The notes: generated by a model not told the origin, from the sequence alone. A stretch of 64,000 bases of DNA from Kitasatospora sp. NBC_01246 (GCF_036226505.1 NZ_CP108484.1:2294001-2358000), one strand, 5' to 3'; numbered from the stretch's first letter, positions 25,590 to 33,555 are shown. Translations and numbers: made by a program.

Positions 25590-27110
25590 ATGCCAAAAAC
25601 CGACGCCCTGCCGGCCACCCAGCCCGATCCGCGGCGCTGGAAGGCCCTGATATTCATCGGCCTCGCCCAGCTGATGGTCGTCCTCGACGCCACCATCGTG
25701 AACATCGCCCTGCCGTCGGCCCAGAAGGACCTCGGCATCACCGACGGCAACCGCCAGTGGGTGATCACCGCCTACGCGCTGGCCTTCGGTGGCCTGCTGC
25801 TGTTCGGCGGCCGGATCGCCGACCTGTGGGGCCGTAAGCGGACCTTCGTGGTCGGCCTGACCGGCTTCGCCCTCGCCTCCGCGCTGGGCGGCGCCGCCGC
25901 CAACACCGCCATGCTGCTCGGCGCCCGCGCCCTGCAGGGCGTGTTCGGGGCCCTGCTCGCGCCGGCCGCGCTCTCGCTGCTGGCCGTGATGTTCACCGAG
26001 GCCAAGGAGCGCGCCAAGGCGTTCGGCATCTACGGCGCCATCGCCGGCGGTGGCGGCGCGATCGGCCTGATCCTCGGCGGCCTGCTGACCGAGTACATGA
26101 ACTGGCGCTGGACCTTCTTCGTCAACATCCCGTTCGCCGTGGTCGCCGCCGTCGGCGCCGTCATGGTGATCCGCGAGCCCGCCCAGGGCCGCAACCGCAA
26201 CCGCCTGGACATCCCCGGCGTGCTGCTGGTCACCACCGGCCTGGTCTCCCTGGTCTACGCCTTCACCCGCGCCGAGTCGGACGGCTGGAGCTCCGGCATC
26301 ACGCTGGGCCTGTTCGCCGCCGCCGCCGTGCTGCTGGCCGCGTTCGCCGTGGTCGAGATGAAGGTCAAGGCGCCGCTGCTGCCGCTGCGGGTCGTCCTGG
26401 ACCGCAACCGCGGCGGGGTCTACCTGTCGCTCGGCCTCGCCGTGATCGGCATGTTCGGCCTCTTCCTCTTCCTGACCTACTACCTGCAGATCGTGCTCGG
26501 CTACAGCCCGGTGCTCACCGGCGTCGCCTTCCTGCCGATGGTGGCGGGCATGATCACCGGCTCGACCCAGATCGGCGCCCGGCTGATGACCCGCGTGCCG
26601 GCCCGCTACCTGATGGCGCCCGGCTTCCTGGTCGCCTCGGTCGGCATGCTGATCCTGACCCAGATCGGCCTGGACACCTCCTACCCGGCGCTGATCCTGC
26701 CCGGTCTGATCCTGATGGGCCTCGGCATGGGCACCGCGTTCATGCCCGCGATGAGCCTGGCCACGCACGGTGTCGAGCCCCGCGACGCGGGTGTCGCCTC
26801 CGCCATGGTCAACACCTCGCAGCAGGTCGGCGGCGCCATCGGCACCGCGCTGCTGAACACCATCGCGGCCAGCGCCACGGCGACCTGGCTGGCCTCCCAC
26901 GCCACCGCCGTGACCAGCCCGGCCGCGGCCCAGGCGGCGCAGTTCCAGGGCATGGTGCACGGCTTCTCGACCGCGATCTGGTGGTCCTTCGGCATCCTGG
27001 TCGCCGCCGCGGCGATCGCCTTCACCCTGATCAACGCCGGTCGCCCCGACCAGGCGGCGACGGGTTCGGGTGCGGTGGAGAGCAACGAGGTGCCGGTGCT
27101 GGTGCACTGA
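25590..27110 (+). CDS. MFS DHA2-family multidrug efflux transporter
   Basis: A 506-residue, 14-helix EmrB/QacA-type drug:H+ antiporter. Diagnostic segments are LMVVLDATIVNIALPSAQKD (motif D1), GGRIADLWGRKRTFVVG (motif A), GARALQGVFGALLAPAALS (motif B) and GAIAGGGGAIGLILGGLLTEY (motif C, antiporter type). ATG 25590 has GAG seven bases upstream; GTG 25578 is an alternative. It lies downstream of the TetR gene, which probably represses it, and upstream of the orphan qcrB. A long hairpin follows the gene. Exported substrates are unknown. Confidence 0.93.
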   Translation: MPKTDALPATQPDPRRWKALIFIGLAQLMVVLDATIVNIALPSAQKDLGITDGNRQWVITAYALAFGGLLLFGGRIADLWGRKRTFVVGLTGFALASALGGAAANTAMLLGARALQGVFGALLAPAALSLLAVMFTEAKERAKAFGIYGAIAGGGGAIGLILGGLLTEYMNWRWTFFVNIPFAVVAAVGAVMVIREPAQGRNRNRLDIPGVLLVTTGLVSLVYAFTRAESDGWSSGITLGLFAAAAVLLAAFAVVEMKVKAPLLPLRVVLDRNRGGVYLSLGLAVIGMFGLFLFLTYYLQIVLGYSPVLTGVAFLPMVAGMITGSTQIGARLMTRVPARYLMAPGFLVASVGMLILTQIGLDTSYPALILPGLILMGLGMGTAFMPAMSLATHGVEPRDAGVASAMVNTSQQVGGAIGTALLNTIAASATATWLASHATAVTSPAAAQAAQFQGMVHGFSTAIWWSFGILVAAAAIAFTLINAGRPDQAATGSGAVESNEVPVLVH

Positions 27111-27140
27111 CCCCCGCGAGGTACACACGAAGGGTGCGTA

Positions 27141-27176
27141 GCGGCCCGTCCGGTGTTTCGACACCGGGCGGGCCGC
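27141..27176. terminator. Hairpin with TTCG loop after MFS gene
   Basis: A 16-bp stem with one G-T pair (27141-27156 with 27161-27176) closed by a TTCG tetraloop, 30 bp after the MFS stop. It separates the pump unit from the qcrB-like gene. Confidence 0.85.
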
Positions 27177-27290
27177 TCGCCGTTTCCGGGGCACTCGCCG
27201 CTTCCGGCGCGCTCGCCGTGTCCGGGGCGTCGCTTCCGGGCGGCCGTTTCCGGGGCGTCGCTTCCGCGCCGCTCGCCGATTCCGGGTCGC
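27177..27290. repeat. Imperfect 18-bp tandem repeat
   Basis: About six decayed units resembling CTCGCCGTTTCCGGGGCA follow each other between the pump terminator and the cytochrome b operators. There is no open frame of credible protein. It looks like slippage-born filler. Confidence 0.6.
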
Positions 27291-27319
27291 CGTGGAGACG
27301 ACAGCGGCACCCCGGGTAG

Positions 27320-27381
27320 AAACGGGGAGCTTGCCCCGTTTACTCTGGTCCCAGCTCGAAGCGGGGAACGATCCCCGCTTC
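27320..27381. promoter_or_regulatory. Two long palindromic operators upstream of orphan qcrB
   Basis: AAACGGGG-N6-CCCCGTTT (27320-27341) and GAAGCGGGGA-N4-TCCCCGCTTC (27358-27381) are both perfect inverted repeats. The second ends 20 bp before the start codon. Both share the CGGGG/CCCCG arms of the TetR-gene operators, with a core spacer of six instead of seven. Confidence 0.8.
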
Positions 27382-27401
27382 ATGGACCGAGGTGCGTGGA
27401 A

Positions 27402-29012
27402 ATGACCCGGAATCAGAACCCCGGACGCGGCCGGCGGGCCGCCGACTGGGCGGACGGCCGGCTGGGGGTCTACACCCTGGCCAGGGCGAACGTGCGCAAG
27501 ATCTTCCCGGACCACTGGTCCTTCATGCTGGGCGAGATCTGCCTCTACACCTTCGTCATCATCATCCTGACCGGCGTCTGGCTCACGCTGTTCTTCAAGC
27601 CCGGCATGGGCGAGGTGATCTACGACGGCTCGTACGTCCCGCTCAAGGGCGTGCCGATGTCGGAGGCCTACGCCTCGACGATGGACATCAGCTTCGAGGT
27701 CCGCGGCGGGCTGCTGATCCGGCAGATCCACCACTGGGCGGCCGTGGTGTTCGTCGCGGCGATGTTCGTGCACATGATGCGGGTGTTCTTCACCGGGGCG
27801 TTCCGCAAGCCCCGCGAGATCAACTGGCTGTTCGGCTTCCTGCTGCTCTTCCTCGGCCTGCTGGACGGCTTCTTCGGCTACTCACTGCCCGACGACCTGC
27901 TCTCGGGCACCGGCATCCGCTTCGTCGAGGGCGTGGTCCTGGCCCTCCCGCTGGTGGGCAGCTACGTCCAGATGTTCCTGTTCGGCGGCGAGTTCCCCGG
28001 TCACGACATCGTGCCGCGGTTCTTCACCGTCCACGTGCTGCTGATCCCCGGCATCATGCTCGGCCTGCTGGTCGCGCACCTGATCCTGGTCTTCTACCAC
28101 AAGCACACCCAGTGGGCGGGCCCCGGCCGGACCGAGCGAAACGTCGTCGGCATGCCGCTGATGCCGGTCTACCTAGCCAAGGCCGGCGGGTTCTTCTTCC
28201 TGGTCTTCGGGATCATCGCGCTGATGGCGGCCGTCGCCTCGATCAACCCGATCTGGGCCTACGGCCCGTACCGCCCCGACCAGGTGTCCACCGACGCGCA
28301 GCCGGACTGGTACATGGGCTTCGCCGAGGGGCTGATCCGGGTGATGCCCGGCTGGGAGGTCGGCCTGTGGGGGCACACCCTCAACCTGGGCGTGCTGATC
28401 CCGTTCACGCTCTTCCCGGTGATCCTCGGCGCGATCGCGGTCTACCCCTTCGTCGAGTCCTGGCTGACCGAGGACGCGCGCGAGCACCACCTCCTGGACC
28501 GCCCGCGCAACGCCCCCGTGCGCACCGCACTCGGCGCGGCCTGGATCGCGCTCTACCTGGTGATGCTGATCGGCGGCGGCAACGACCTGGTCGCCACCCG
28601 TCTGCACCTGTCGCTGAACTCGATCACCTACGCCGTCCGGGTGGGGTTCTTCGTGGTGCCGGTGGGGGTCTTCGTGATCACCAAGCGGTGGTGCCTGGGC
28701 CTCCAGCGGCGCGACCGGGACAAGGTGCTGCACGGCCGGGAGACGGGCCTCATCAGGCGGCTGCCGCACGGCGAGTTCACCGAGGCGCACGCCCCGCTCG
28801 CGCCGGCGGAACTGCACCGGCTGACCGCCCACGAGCAGCCCCGCCCCCTCGAACTACCGGCCCCGGTGGACGAGAATGGGGTGGCCCACCCGGTCGGCGC
28901 GCTCACCCGCGTCCGCGCGAGGCTCTCCCGCGGACTGCACGGCGAGGGCGCCAGGATCCCCCGGCCGACCGCCGAGGAGTACCACGAGATCACCGGCGGC
29001 CACGGTCACTGA
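27402..29012 (+). CDS. qcrB: Orphan cytochrome b (QcrB-like) subunit
   Basis: A 536-residue cytochrome b like the QcrB of the actinobacterial cytochrome bc1-aa3 supercomplex. The two heme-histidine pairs are intact (RQIHHW near 110, HMMRVFF; FTVHVLLIPG near 211 and VAHLILVFYHKH near 225). The quinol-site motif PDWY is at about 301-304, and the long actinobacterial tail ends EYHEITGGHGH. No qcrA, qcrC or cta genes are nearby, so this is a stand-alone copy. Around residue 155 it reads GLLDGFFGYSLPDD, which may differ from housekeeping QcrB at the quinol pocket. Two TetR-type operators precede it. Likely an inducible alternative, possibly inhibitor-tolerant, subunit (inference). Confidence 0.88.
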   Translation: MTRNQNPGRGRRAADWADGRLGVYTLARANVRKIFPDHWSFMLGEICLYTFVIIILTGVWLTLFFKPGMGEVIYDGSYVPLKGVPMSEAYASTMDISFEVRGGLLIRQIHHWAAVVFVAAMFVHMMRVFFTGAFRKPREINWLFGFLLLFLGLLDGFFGYSLPDDLLSGTGIRFVEGVVLALPLVGSYVQMFLFGGEFPGHDIVPRFFTVHVLLIPGIMLGLLVAHLILVFYHKHTQWAGPGRTERNVVGMPLMPVYLAKAGGFFFLVFGIIALMAAVASINPIWAYGPYRPDQVSTDAQPDWYMGFAEGLIRVMPGWEVGLWGHTLNLGVLIPFTLFPVILGAIAVYPFVESWLTEDAREHHLLDRPRNAPVRTALGAAWIALYLVMLIGGGNDLVATRLHLSLNSITYAVRVGFFVVPVGVFVITKRWCLGLQRRDRDKVLHGRETGLIRRLPHGEFTEAHAPLAPAELHRLTAHEQPRPLELPAPVDENGVAHPVGALTRVRARLSRGLHGEGARIPRPTAEEYHEITGGHGH

Positions 29013-29091
29013 GCCGCCCGCTCCGGCGCCGCGGCACCGGCCCGCGACCGCGGCGACGGACCGCGCCCGGCCCCTGGACAGGGAGGACATC

Positions 29092-29532
29092 GTGCACGAC
29101 CGTACCGACCGGCTGGCCGACACCAGATACCTCCTGCTCACCACCTTCGACGAGGACGGCAGCCGGCTGCGCTCGGCGATCTGGGTGGTGGCGGACGGCA
29201 CGGCGCTCGGCATCTGGACCCCCGCCCACTCCGGCGAGGCCGAGCGGATCCGCCGCCACCCCCGGGTGCTCGTCGGCCCCTGCGACGCCCACGGGCGCCC
29301 GACCGGGCGCCAGTTGCCCGCCCGGGCGACGGTCTGCGACCCGGACGACACCGCGCGCTACCGCACCTCGCTGATCAACAAGTACGGCATGACCGCCCTG
29401 ATCGCACTGGCCCGCAGCCGGTTCCGGCTCGGCCTGTCCGGGACGGTCGGCATCCGGATCACGCTCAGCCGGGTGGAGCAGCGGCTGGTCGGGCCGGAGT
29501 GGCAGCTGCCGGCGTCGTACTGCCCGAACTGA
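29092..29532 (+). CDS. PPOX-class (F420/FMN-dependent) split-barrel protein
   Basis: A 146-residue split-beta-barrel flavin or F420-binding protein of the pyridoxamine-phosphate-oxidase class. LADTRYLLLTTFDEDGSRLRSAIWVV is the N-terminal sheet and GIWTPAHSGEAERIRRHPRVLV the second, with the usual basic residues for the cofactor phosphate. Members of TIGR03666 of this length reduce enoates or quinones with F420H2. GTG 29092 has GGGAGG five bases upstream. It follows the cytochrome b gene by 79 bp on the same strand and could be co-transcribed with it. A perfect 18-bp hairpin follows. Confidence 0.82.
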   Translation: MHDRTDRLADTRYLLLTTFDEDGSRLRSAIWVVADGTALGIWTPAHSGEAERIRRHPRVLVGPCDAHGRPTGRQLPARATVCDPDDTARYRTSLINKYGMTALIALARSRFRLGLSGTVGIRITLSRVEQRLVGPEWQLPASYCPN

Positions 29533-29550
29533 GAGGCCGCGAGCGGGCGC

Positions 29551-29592
29551 GGCGGTGCCGGGACCGGTCACAGGACCGGTCCCGGCACCGCC
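29551..29592. terminator. Perfect 18-bp hairpin terminator
   Basis: Bases 29551-29568 pair with 29575-29592 around a 6-base loop, just after the PPOX gene. Confidence 0.88.
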
Positions 29593-29594
29593 GT

Positions 29595-29684
29595 CGCCCG
29601 TGGTTTCGACTACGCCCGTGGGTTCGCCCACGCCCGTGGGTTCGCCTGCGCCCGTGGGTTCGCCTACGCCTGTCGGGTCGCCTA
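29595..29684. repeat. 18-bp tandem repeat, five copies
   Basis: Five head-to-tail units near CGCCCGTGGGTTCGCCTA begin at 29595, 29613, 29631, 29649 and 29667; the middle ones are almost identical. No spacers, so not CRISPR. It lies directly after a terminator and outside any supported gene. Probably a variable-number repeat. Confidence 0.85.
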
Positions 29685-29709
29685 CGTCCTCGGGCCGGAC
29701 GGGCCCGGC

Positions 29710-29913
29710 TCAGCCCACGTCGTCCGGAGCCGTGGCGAGGTCGCCCGGCTCGCAGGCCTCCCGGCCGGTCCCGGCGTGCACGACACGCACGGCCCGGTCG
29801 GGACCACCTGGGACGACCTGCTGCTCCCGCCCGCAGCGCGGACAGATCAGCGGGATGCGGGCCCTTCTGGGCTCCTCAGCCCCGGAGCCGGCACCGACCT
29901 GCGGCGCCGTCAC
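29710..29913 (-). CDS. Small zinc-finger-like hypothetical protein
   Basis: A possible 67-residue protein starting at GTG 29913, whose start overlaps the stop of the DUF1876 gene in a GTGA. It contains RARIPLICPRCGREQQVV, one CxxC knuckle, and a later VVHAGTGREAC that could supply His and Cys. There is no Shine-Dalgarno, so it would depend on translational coupling. I do not recognise the family. The alternative is that the frame is fortuitous in GC-rich DNA. Confidence 0.4.
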   Translation of the reverse strand: MTAPQVGAGSGAEEPRRARIPLICPRCGREQQVVPGGPDRAVRVVHAGTGREACEPGDLATAPDDVG

Positions 29914-30179
29914 GACAGCGGGTGGGACGGGACGGGACTGGCGTCCTGGATCTCGCCGTGGGCCTTGGTGAGAAGCTGCGAGGCGAGATCGTTGAGCGCC
30001 CGGGCGGCGGCGACCTCCTCGCCGACCCGCAGCTGCTCCGGGTCCGACGGGTGGCGGCTGGTGTAGCCGTGGGCGCGGATTTCGGTTCCGTCACCGAGTC
30101 TCAGCAGGGCGGCGGCGGCCGTCCGCGCCCCCTCCTCACGGAACTCCATCTCGATGTGCCAACCAACGAGTGTCTGCAT
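29910..30179 (-). CDS. DUF1876-domain protein
   Basis: An 89-residue protein of the DUF1876 family, found almost only in actinobacteria. GWHIEMEFREEGARTAAAALLRLGDGTE followed by ASRHPSDPEQ-like SRHPSDPEQLRVGEEVAAARALNDLA is the signature; the fold is dsRNA-binding-domain-like. The function is not known. The start at 30179 has one of the best ribosome-binding sites in the window (GGAGGTGATC). It is divergent from the YndJ-like gene, with paired palindromes between them that might control both directions. Confidence 0.85.
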   Translation of the reverse strand: MQTLVGWHIEMEFREEGARTAAAALLRLGDGTEIRAHGYTSRHPSDPEQLRVGEEVAAARALNDLASQLLTKAHGEIQDASPVPSHPLS

Positions 30180-30258
30180 GGCGGATCACCTCCAGAGATT
30201 CCTTCTCCAGAGTGCGCCGCCTGCGGCGCGAGCACCAGGGGAGGCGGCTCCAGCTCGA

Positions 30259-30319
30259 CTTGAACACGTTCAAGTGCGCCGCGTACAGTCACTGGCGCAA
30301 GGCTTTGAACGTGTTCAAG
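30259..30319. promoter_or_regulatory. Promoter with paired palindromic operators
   Basis: CTTGAACACGTTCAAG (30259-30274, arms 7-2-7) and TTTGAACGTGTTCAAG (30304-30319) lie 45 bp apart, start to start. TTGAAC (30260-30265) and TACAGT (30284-30289) have an 18-bp spacer and make a good -35/-10 pair for the YndJ-like gene. Site one overlaps the -35 and site two lies just after the expected transcription start, a classic repression layout. The regulator is not adjacent. Confidence 0.72.
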
Positions 30320-30336
30320 GAAGGGGTGCGGCCACC

Positions 30337-31209
30337 ATGGGCAGAGGCACCGCGGAGCTGGTCGACCTGCTGGTCCTGCTCGGCATGGGCGCCGTGATCC
30401 CGCTCGGCCTGACCCTGATCGACGAGCCCGGGCTGGCCCGCGTCCGCCGGCTCTGGCCCCTGGCCGCCGTCCCCGGCGCACTGTCGCTCTGGCTGCCGCG
30501 CGGCGGCCTCGCCACCGGCTGCGCCGCACTCTACGCGCTCGGCACCCTCGCCCTGGCCGCCCACGCACCGGCCCGGCTCGCCCGCACCCGCTCGCTCGCG
30601 CCGCGCGAGATCGCCGTGCTCACCGCCCTCGCCACCCCCTCGGTGGCCGGGCTCGCGCTGGTCGCCGAGCGCTCGGGCCACGAACTCCTCGGCTTCGACC
30701 TCGACATCCTGGCGCTGACCGTGCCGCACTTCCACTACGCCGGGTTCACCGCCGCCCTGGTCGCCGGGCTGGTCTGCCGGGCCGCGCCGGAGAGCGCCGC
30801 CGCCCGCTGGGCCGCGCTCAGCGTGCCGCTCGGCACCCTGCTCGTCCTGGCCGGCTACTTCGTCGACGACTGGGCCGAACTCGCCGGAGCCGTCGTGCTC
30901 ACCACCGGGATGTGGCTGGTCGGCCTGCTCACCTGGCGGGACCTGCGCACCCGCACCGCCGACCGGCCCGCCGCCGTCCTGCTCGGGACCGCCTCCGCCG
31001 TCCTCGCCGCGACCATGCTGCTCGCGCTCTGGTGGGCGCTGGGCGAGGCCTCCGGCGTCCCGCACCCCACCCTCACCTGGATGGCCGCCACCCACGGCGT
31101 CGGCAACGCCCTCGGCTTCGCGCTCTGCTCACTGCTCGCCTGGCGCCGCCTCGCCCGACCCCAGGCGCCGACCGCGCGCCTCCCCCACCCGAAGGAAGCC
31201 CTGCGATGA
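30337..31209 (+). CDS. YndJ-like multi-TM membrane protein
   Basis: A 290-residue membrane protein with about eight or nine hydrophobic helices, of the YndJ type. LTVPHFHYAGFTAALVAGLVCR near residue 130 has the conserved His pair, and WMAATHGVGNALGFALCSLLAWR near 250 is the other family landmark. ATG 30337 follows GGAAGGGG. Its stop overlaps the start of the DUF1990 gene (ATGA), a pairing also known from Bacillus, where YndJ-type and DUF1990-type modules occur together. Function unknown; an enzyme-like or transport role in the membrane is possible. Confidence 0.75.
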   Translation: MGRGTAELVDLLVLLGMGAVIPLGLTLIDEPGLARVRRLWPLAAVPGALSLWLPRGGLATGCAALYALGTLALAAHAPARLARTRSLAPREIAVLTALATPSVAGLALVAERSGHELLGFDLDILALTVPHFHYAGFTAALVAGLVCRAAPESAAARWAALSVPLGTLLVLAGYFVDDWAELAGAVVLTTGMWLVGLLTWRDLRTRTADRPAAVLLGTASAVLAATMLLALWWALGEASGVPHPTLTWMAATHGVGNALGFALCSLLAWRRLARPQAPTARLPHPKEALR

Positions 31210-31760
31210 ACCGCCCCCGGGCCACCGACCTCAACTACCCCGAGACCGGCGCCAGCACCACCCCCGACCGCCCGCTGCCCGGCGGCTACCACCACCTCCG
31301 CCACCGCGCCCTGATCGGCCACGGCCGCGCCGCCCTGGAAGCCGCCGGAGCCGCCGTGCTCGACTGGCGGATGCACCGCGCCGCCGGCGTCCGCATCGCC
31401 GCCGAAGCCACCCGGGCCATCCCCGGCACCGCCGTCACCTGCGCGATCGGCCTCGGACCGGTGCGCGCCGCCGCCCCCTGCCGGGTGATCTGGAGCGCGG
31501 ACGGCCCCGACCGCTTCGGCTTCGCGTACGGCACCCGGCGCGGGCACCTCGCGGTCGGCGAGGAGACCTTCCTGGTCGAGATGGGCCCCGACAAGGCCGT
31601 CCGGTTCACCGTGAACGCCTTCAGCCGCCCCGACCGCTGGTTCGCCCACCTCGCCGGCCCGCTGCTCCCGCTGGGCCAGCGGCTCTTCGCCCGACGCTGC
31701 GCCCGCGCCCTGACCCGGATCGCCGCAGCGGCGGAACAGCGGGCGTCGGCGGTGCGGTAG
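31206..31760 (+). CDS. DUF1990-family protein
   Basis: A 184-residue DUF1990 protein. The family start is clear: LNYPETGA, then PLPGGYHHLRHRALIGHGRAALEAAGAAVLDWRMHR. AEEEF-like VGEETFLVEM and FTVNAFSRPDRWFAHLAGPLLPLGQR are the C-terminal signatures. The START-like fold may bind a hydrophobic ligand (inference from the beta-rich pattern). The first ATG overlaps the stop codon of the YndJ-like gene. The two are one operon under the paired palindromic operators. Confidence 0.85.
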   Translation: MNRPRATDLNYPETGASTTPDRPLPGGYHHLRHRALIGHGRAALEAAGAAVLDWRMHRAAGVRIAAEATRAIPGTAVTCAIGLGPVRAAAPCRVIWSADGPDRFGFAYGTRRGHLAVGEETFLVEMGPDKAVRFTVNAFSRPDRWFAHLAGPLLPLGQRLFARRCARALTRIAAAAEQRASAVR

Positions 31761-32025
31761 CCGGGGCGGTAGCCGGGGGCGCGGGCGCGGGTTCGGCGCA
31801 CGGTCGGCGTTCCGGCTCCGCCCGGGTATCCGCAGCCGGCGGGGTCAGGCGAGGCGGTAACCGCAGGTGCCGGCCGCGACGCATGACCGGACCGGAGCGG
31901 CAGTACCCGCCGGGAGCGGCGGACACCGGCCGGCGTTCGGGATCGGCCCGGGGCCGTTACAGCCCCGGGGGAACGACTCCCGACAATGGGGCGCCGTCCC
32001 GAGCGGGGTCCGTCAGACTCGCCCG
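31761..32025. other. Gene-free spacer
   Basis: A 265-bp GC-rich interval after the DUF1990 gene. I see no supported gene, no strong hairpin and no convincing promoter, only local GC-rich repeats near 31770-31800. Confidence 0.4.
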
Positions 32026-32661
32026 GTGATCGAGATGCAGCCCGTCCTGGAGACGCCCGGCCGCGACGGCTTCGACCTCTGGCCCGTCGGCCCGTACGAG
32101 CCGTACGGCTTCCTCCCACTGGGCGCCGCGATGAGCCCGGCCGACGTCGGTACGGCGGTGATGCAGATCGCCGACCACAACGAGGCCGAGCCCGGCCCCG
32201 GTGAGGAACCGGCCGGATCCGGCGACCCGGCCGGCCGGTTCCTGCACGGCCTGCTGACCTCGGAGTACCCGGTCGCCCCCGGCGGCCTCCGGGTCTTCGC
32301 CCCGGCCACCGGCACCGTCCTTCGTCCGGGCTGCTGCAACGGGCTGGAGGAGTGGCGGGACTGGTACGAAGTCCTGGACGGCGACGGGTTCGCCCTCTTC
32401 GGCCACGACCCCACTCCGCAGGCCCGGCGCGAGGGCACGCTCGTGCGGCTGACCCCGGACGGCGCCGTCCGGGACGGTCCCGTCATCGAGCTGCCGCTCG
32501 ACGGACTGCGCCGCCTCGTCACCGGAGCGGCGGACGAGCTCGCCGCCTTCCTGCGGCTGGCCGACGCCTGGGCCGCGGAGCACCATCCCGACCGCCGCGC
32601 GCCGCTGGCGGCCGCCCTCGCCCGCGCGGTGGGCCTGGGCGCGGACACCGAGGAGGCGTAG
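32026..32661 (+). CDS. Hypothetical protein, SMI1/KNR4-like
   Basis: A 211-residue acidic cytosolic protein without signal peptide or membrane helix. FDLWPVGPYEPYGFLPLGAAMSP opens it, and CCNGLEEWRDWYEVLDGDGFALFGHDPTP resembles the central part of SMI1/KNR4 (SUKH) immunity-like proteins, though I am not certain. I give GTG 32026 as start; ATG 32035 is equally possible since neither has a clear Shine-Dalgarno. If it is a SUKH protein, no toxin gene is next to it. The last 50 bp of the gene are duplicated imperfectly downstream. Confidence 0.6.
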   Translation: MIEMQPVLETPGRDGFDLWPVGPYEPYGFLPLGAAMSPADVGTAVMQIADHNEAEPGPGEEPAGSGDPAGRFLHGLLTSEYPVAPGGLRVFAPATGTVLRPGCCNGLEEWRDWYEVLDGDGFALFGHDPTPQARREGTLVRLTPDGAVRDGPVIELPLDGLRRLVTGAADELAAFLRLADAWAAEHHPDRRAPLAAALARAVGLGADTEEA

Positions 32662-32775
32662 CACCGGCCCCCCGACCCCGCCGCCCGCCCGCCGGGCGGA
32701 CCGACGAGGTCCGTACGGCAGACGGCGGCCGCCCCCGCCCGCCCGGGGGGCCTGGGCGCGGGCACCGGGGAGGCC
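32607..32775. repeat. 52-bp imperfect duplication of a gene 3' end
   Basis: Bases 32607-32658, the last codons of the SMI1-like gene, recur at 32724-32775 with six mismatches and no gaps, 117 bp apart. The second copy is untranslated. It looks like a decayed tandem duplication that spanned the stop codon. Confidence 0.72.
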
Positions 32776-32784
32776 GCGCCCGGG

Positions 32785-33555
32785 TCAGGCCGGGTGTACC
32801 GGGACGGTGACCAGGACGGTGACCAGGACGGTGGCGCCGTCCAGGGTGCGGACCTCGAAGTGGTCGATGTCGGCGGGCTGGAGGCCCGTGCCGCCGGTGG
32901 TCCGCAGGGCGGCCGGGGCCGCGCCGGTGGTGCCGTAGCCGGCCGCGGGGACGCTCCAGCTGGTCACCGTCCAGCGCTCCCCGGTGTGCGAGACGGCGAC
33001 CAGGTCGCAGCTCAACGGGCCCTGGACGTTGGAGAGTTCGAGGCTCACCTGACTGCCCCACCCCTTGCCGTCGACGCCGACGACGGCGTGCGCGCCGGTG
33101 GTCGGGTCGGTGGCGGTGAACTGCTGGGCCGCGACGGCGACCACGCCGGGCGTGGAGTCCGCGGTGACCACGACGGCGGTGACGGCCGGACCGGCGACCA
33201 CCAGGACCGCGGCCGCGGCGACCAGGACCAGCCGCCGCGCCCTCCCCCGGCGTCGGCCTGCCGAGACCTCGGCGACCAGCCGGTCCAGCAGTCGCCCGTC
33301 CGGCCGGGGCGCCGGCCCTGCCGGATCGATCCCGGCGGCCTCGGCGGAGGCCGCGTACTCGGCCAGCAGCGGCTCCACGAAGCCGAGTTCGGCCACCTCC
33401 CGGGTGCACTGCGGGCAGCCGGCCAGGTGCGCCGCGAACGCGTCGCGCTCGGCCGGTTCGAGCAGGCCGAGGAGGTAGGCGCCGACGTCCAGGTGCTCGC
33501 CGCCGGCGGTGTGGCCCTGCTCGGAGCCGGTCGGTCCGGGCTCGGACGATGTCAC
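32785..33555 (-). CDS. Anti-sigma factor with zinc-finger (ZAS) domain
   Basis: A 256-residue membrane-anchored anti-sigma factor. An N-terminal zf-HC2 domain has the H-x3-C-x2-C motif in AAHLAGCPQC (about 40-49). A single transmembrane helix (LVLVAAAAVLVVAGPAVTAVVV, about 110-131) leads to an extracytoplasmic RskA-like domain. It would hold the ECF sigma factor encoded just upstream. GTG 33555 overlaps the sigma stop in GTGA, so the ratio is set by translational coupling. The C-terminus ends in a short Thr-Val repeat (TVLVTVLVTV) encoded by a GGTGACCAGGAC duplication. Confidence 0.9.
   Translation of the reverse strand: MTSSEPGPTGSEQGHTAGGEHLDVGAYLLGLLEPAERDAFAAHLAGCPQCTREVAELGFVEPLLAEYAASAEAAGIDPAGPAPRPDGRLLDRLVAEVSAGRRRGRARRLVLVAAAAVLVVAGPAVTAVVVTADSTPGVVAVAAQQFTATDPTTGAHAVVGVDGKGWGSQVSLELSNVQGPLSCDLVAVSHTGERWTVTSWSVPAAGYGTTGAAPAALRTTGGTGLQPADIDHFEVRTLDGATVLVTVLVTVPVHPA

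Noticed and set aside
24750..27773. 1007-codon minus-strand open frame opposite the TetR-MFS-cytochrome region
   Set aside because: It is antisense to three well-supported genes, has a low-complexity Gly/Arg/Gln/Asp composition and matches no domain; long antisense frames are expected at this GC content.
29595..29684. CRISPR-like array
   Set aside because: The 18-bp units are directly adjacent with no spacers, and no cas genes are present. The 17-bp array at 39883 fails for the same reason.
30259..30319. Assigning the YndJ promoter palindromes to the window MarR protein
   Set aside because: The MarR sites are GTTCRAATTYGAAC with AT-rich centres; these are CTTGAACRYGTTCAAG with different core and spacing, so a different regulator is more likely.
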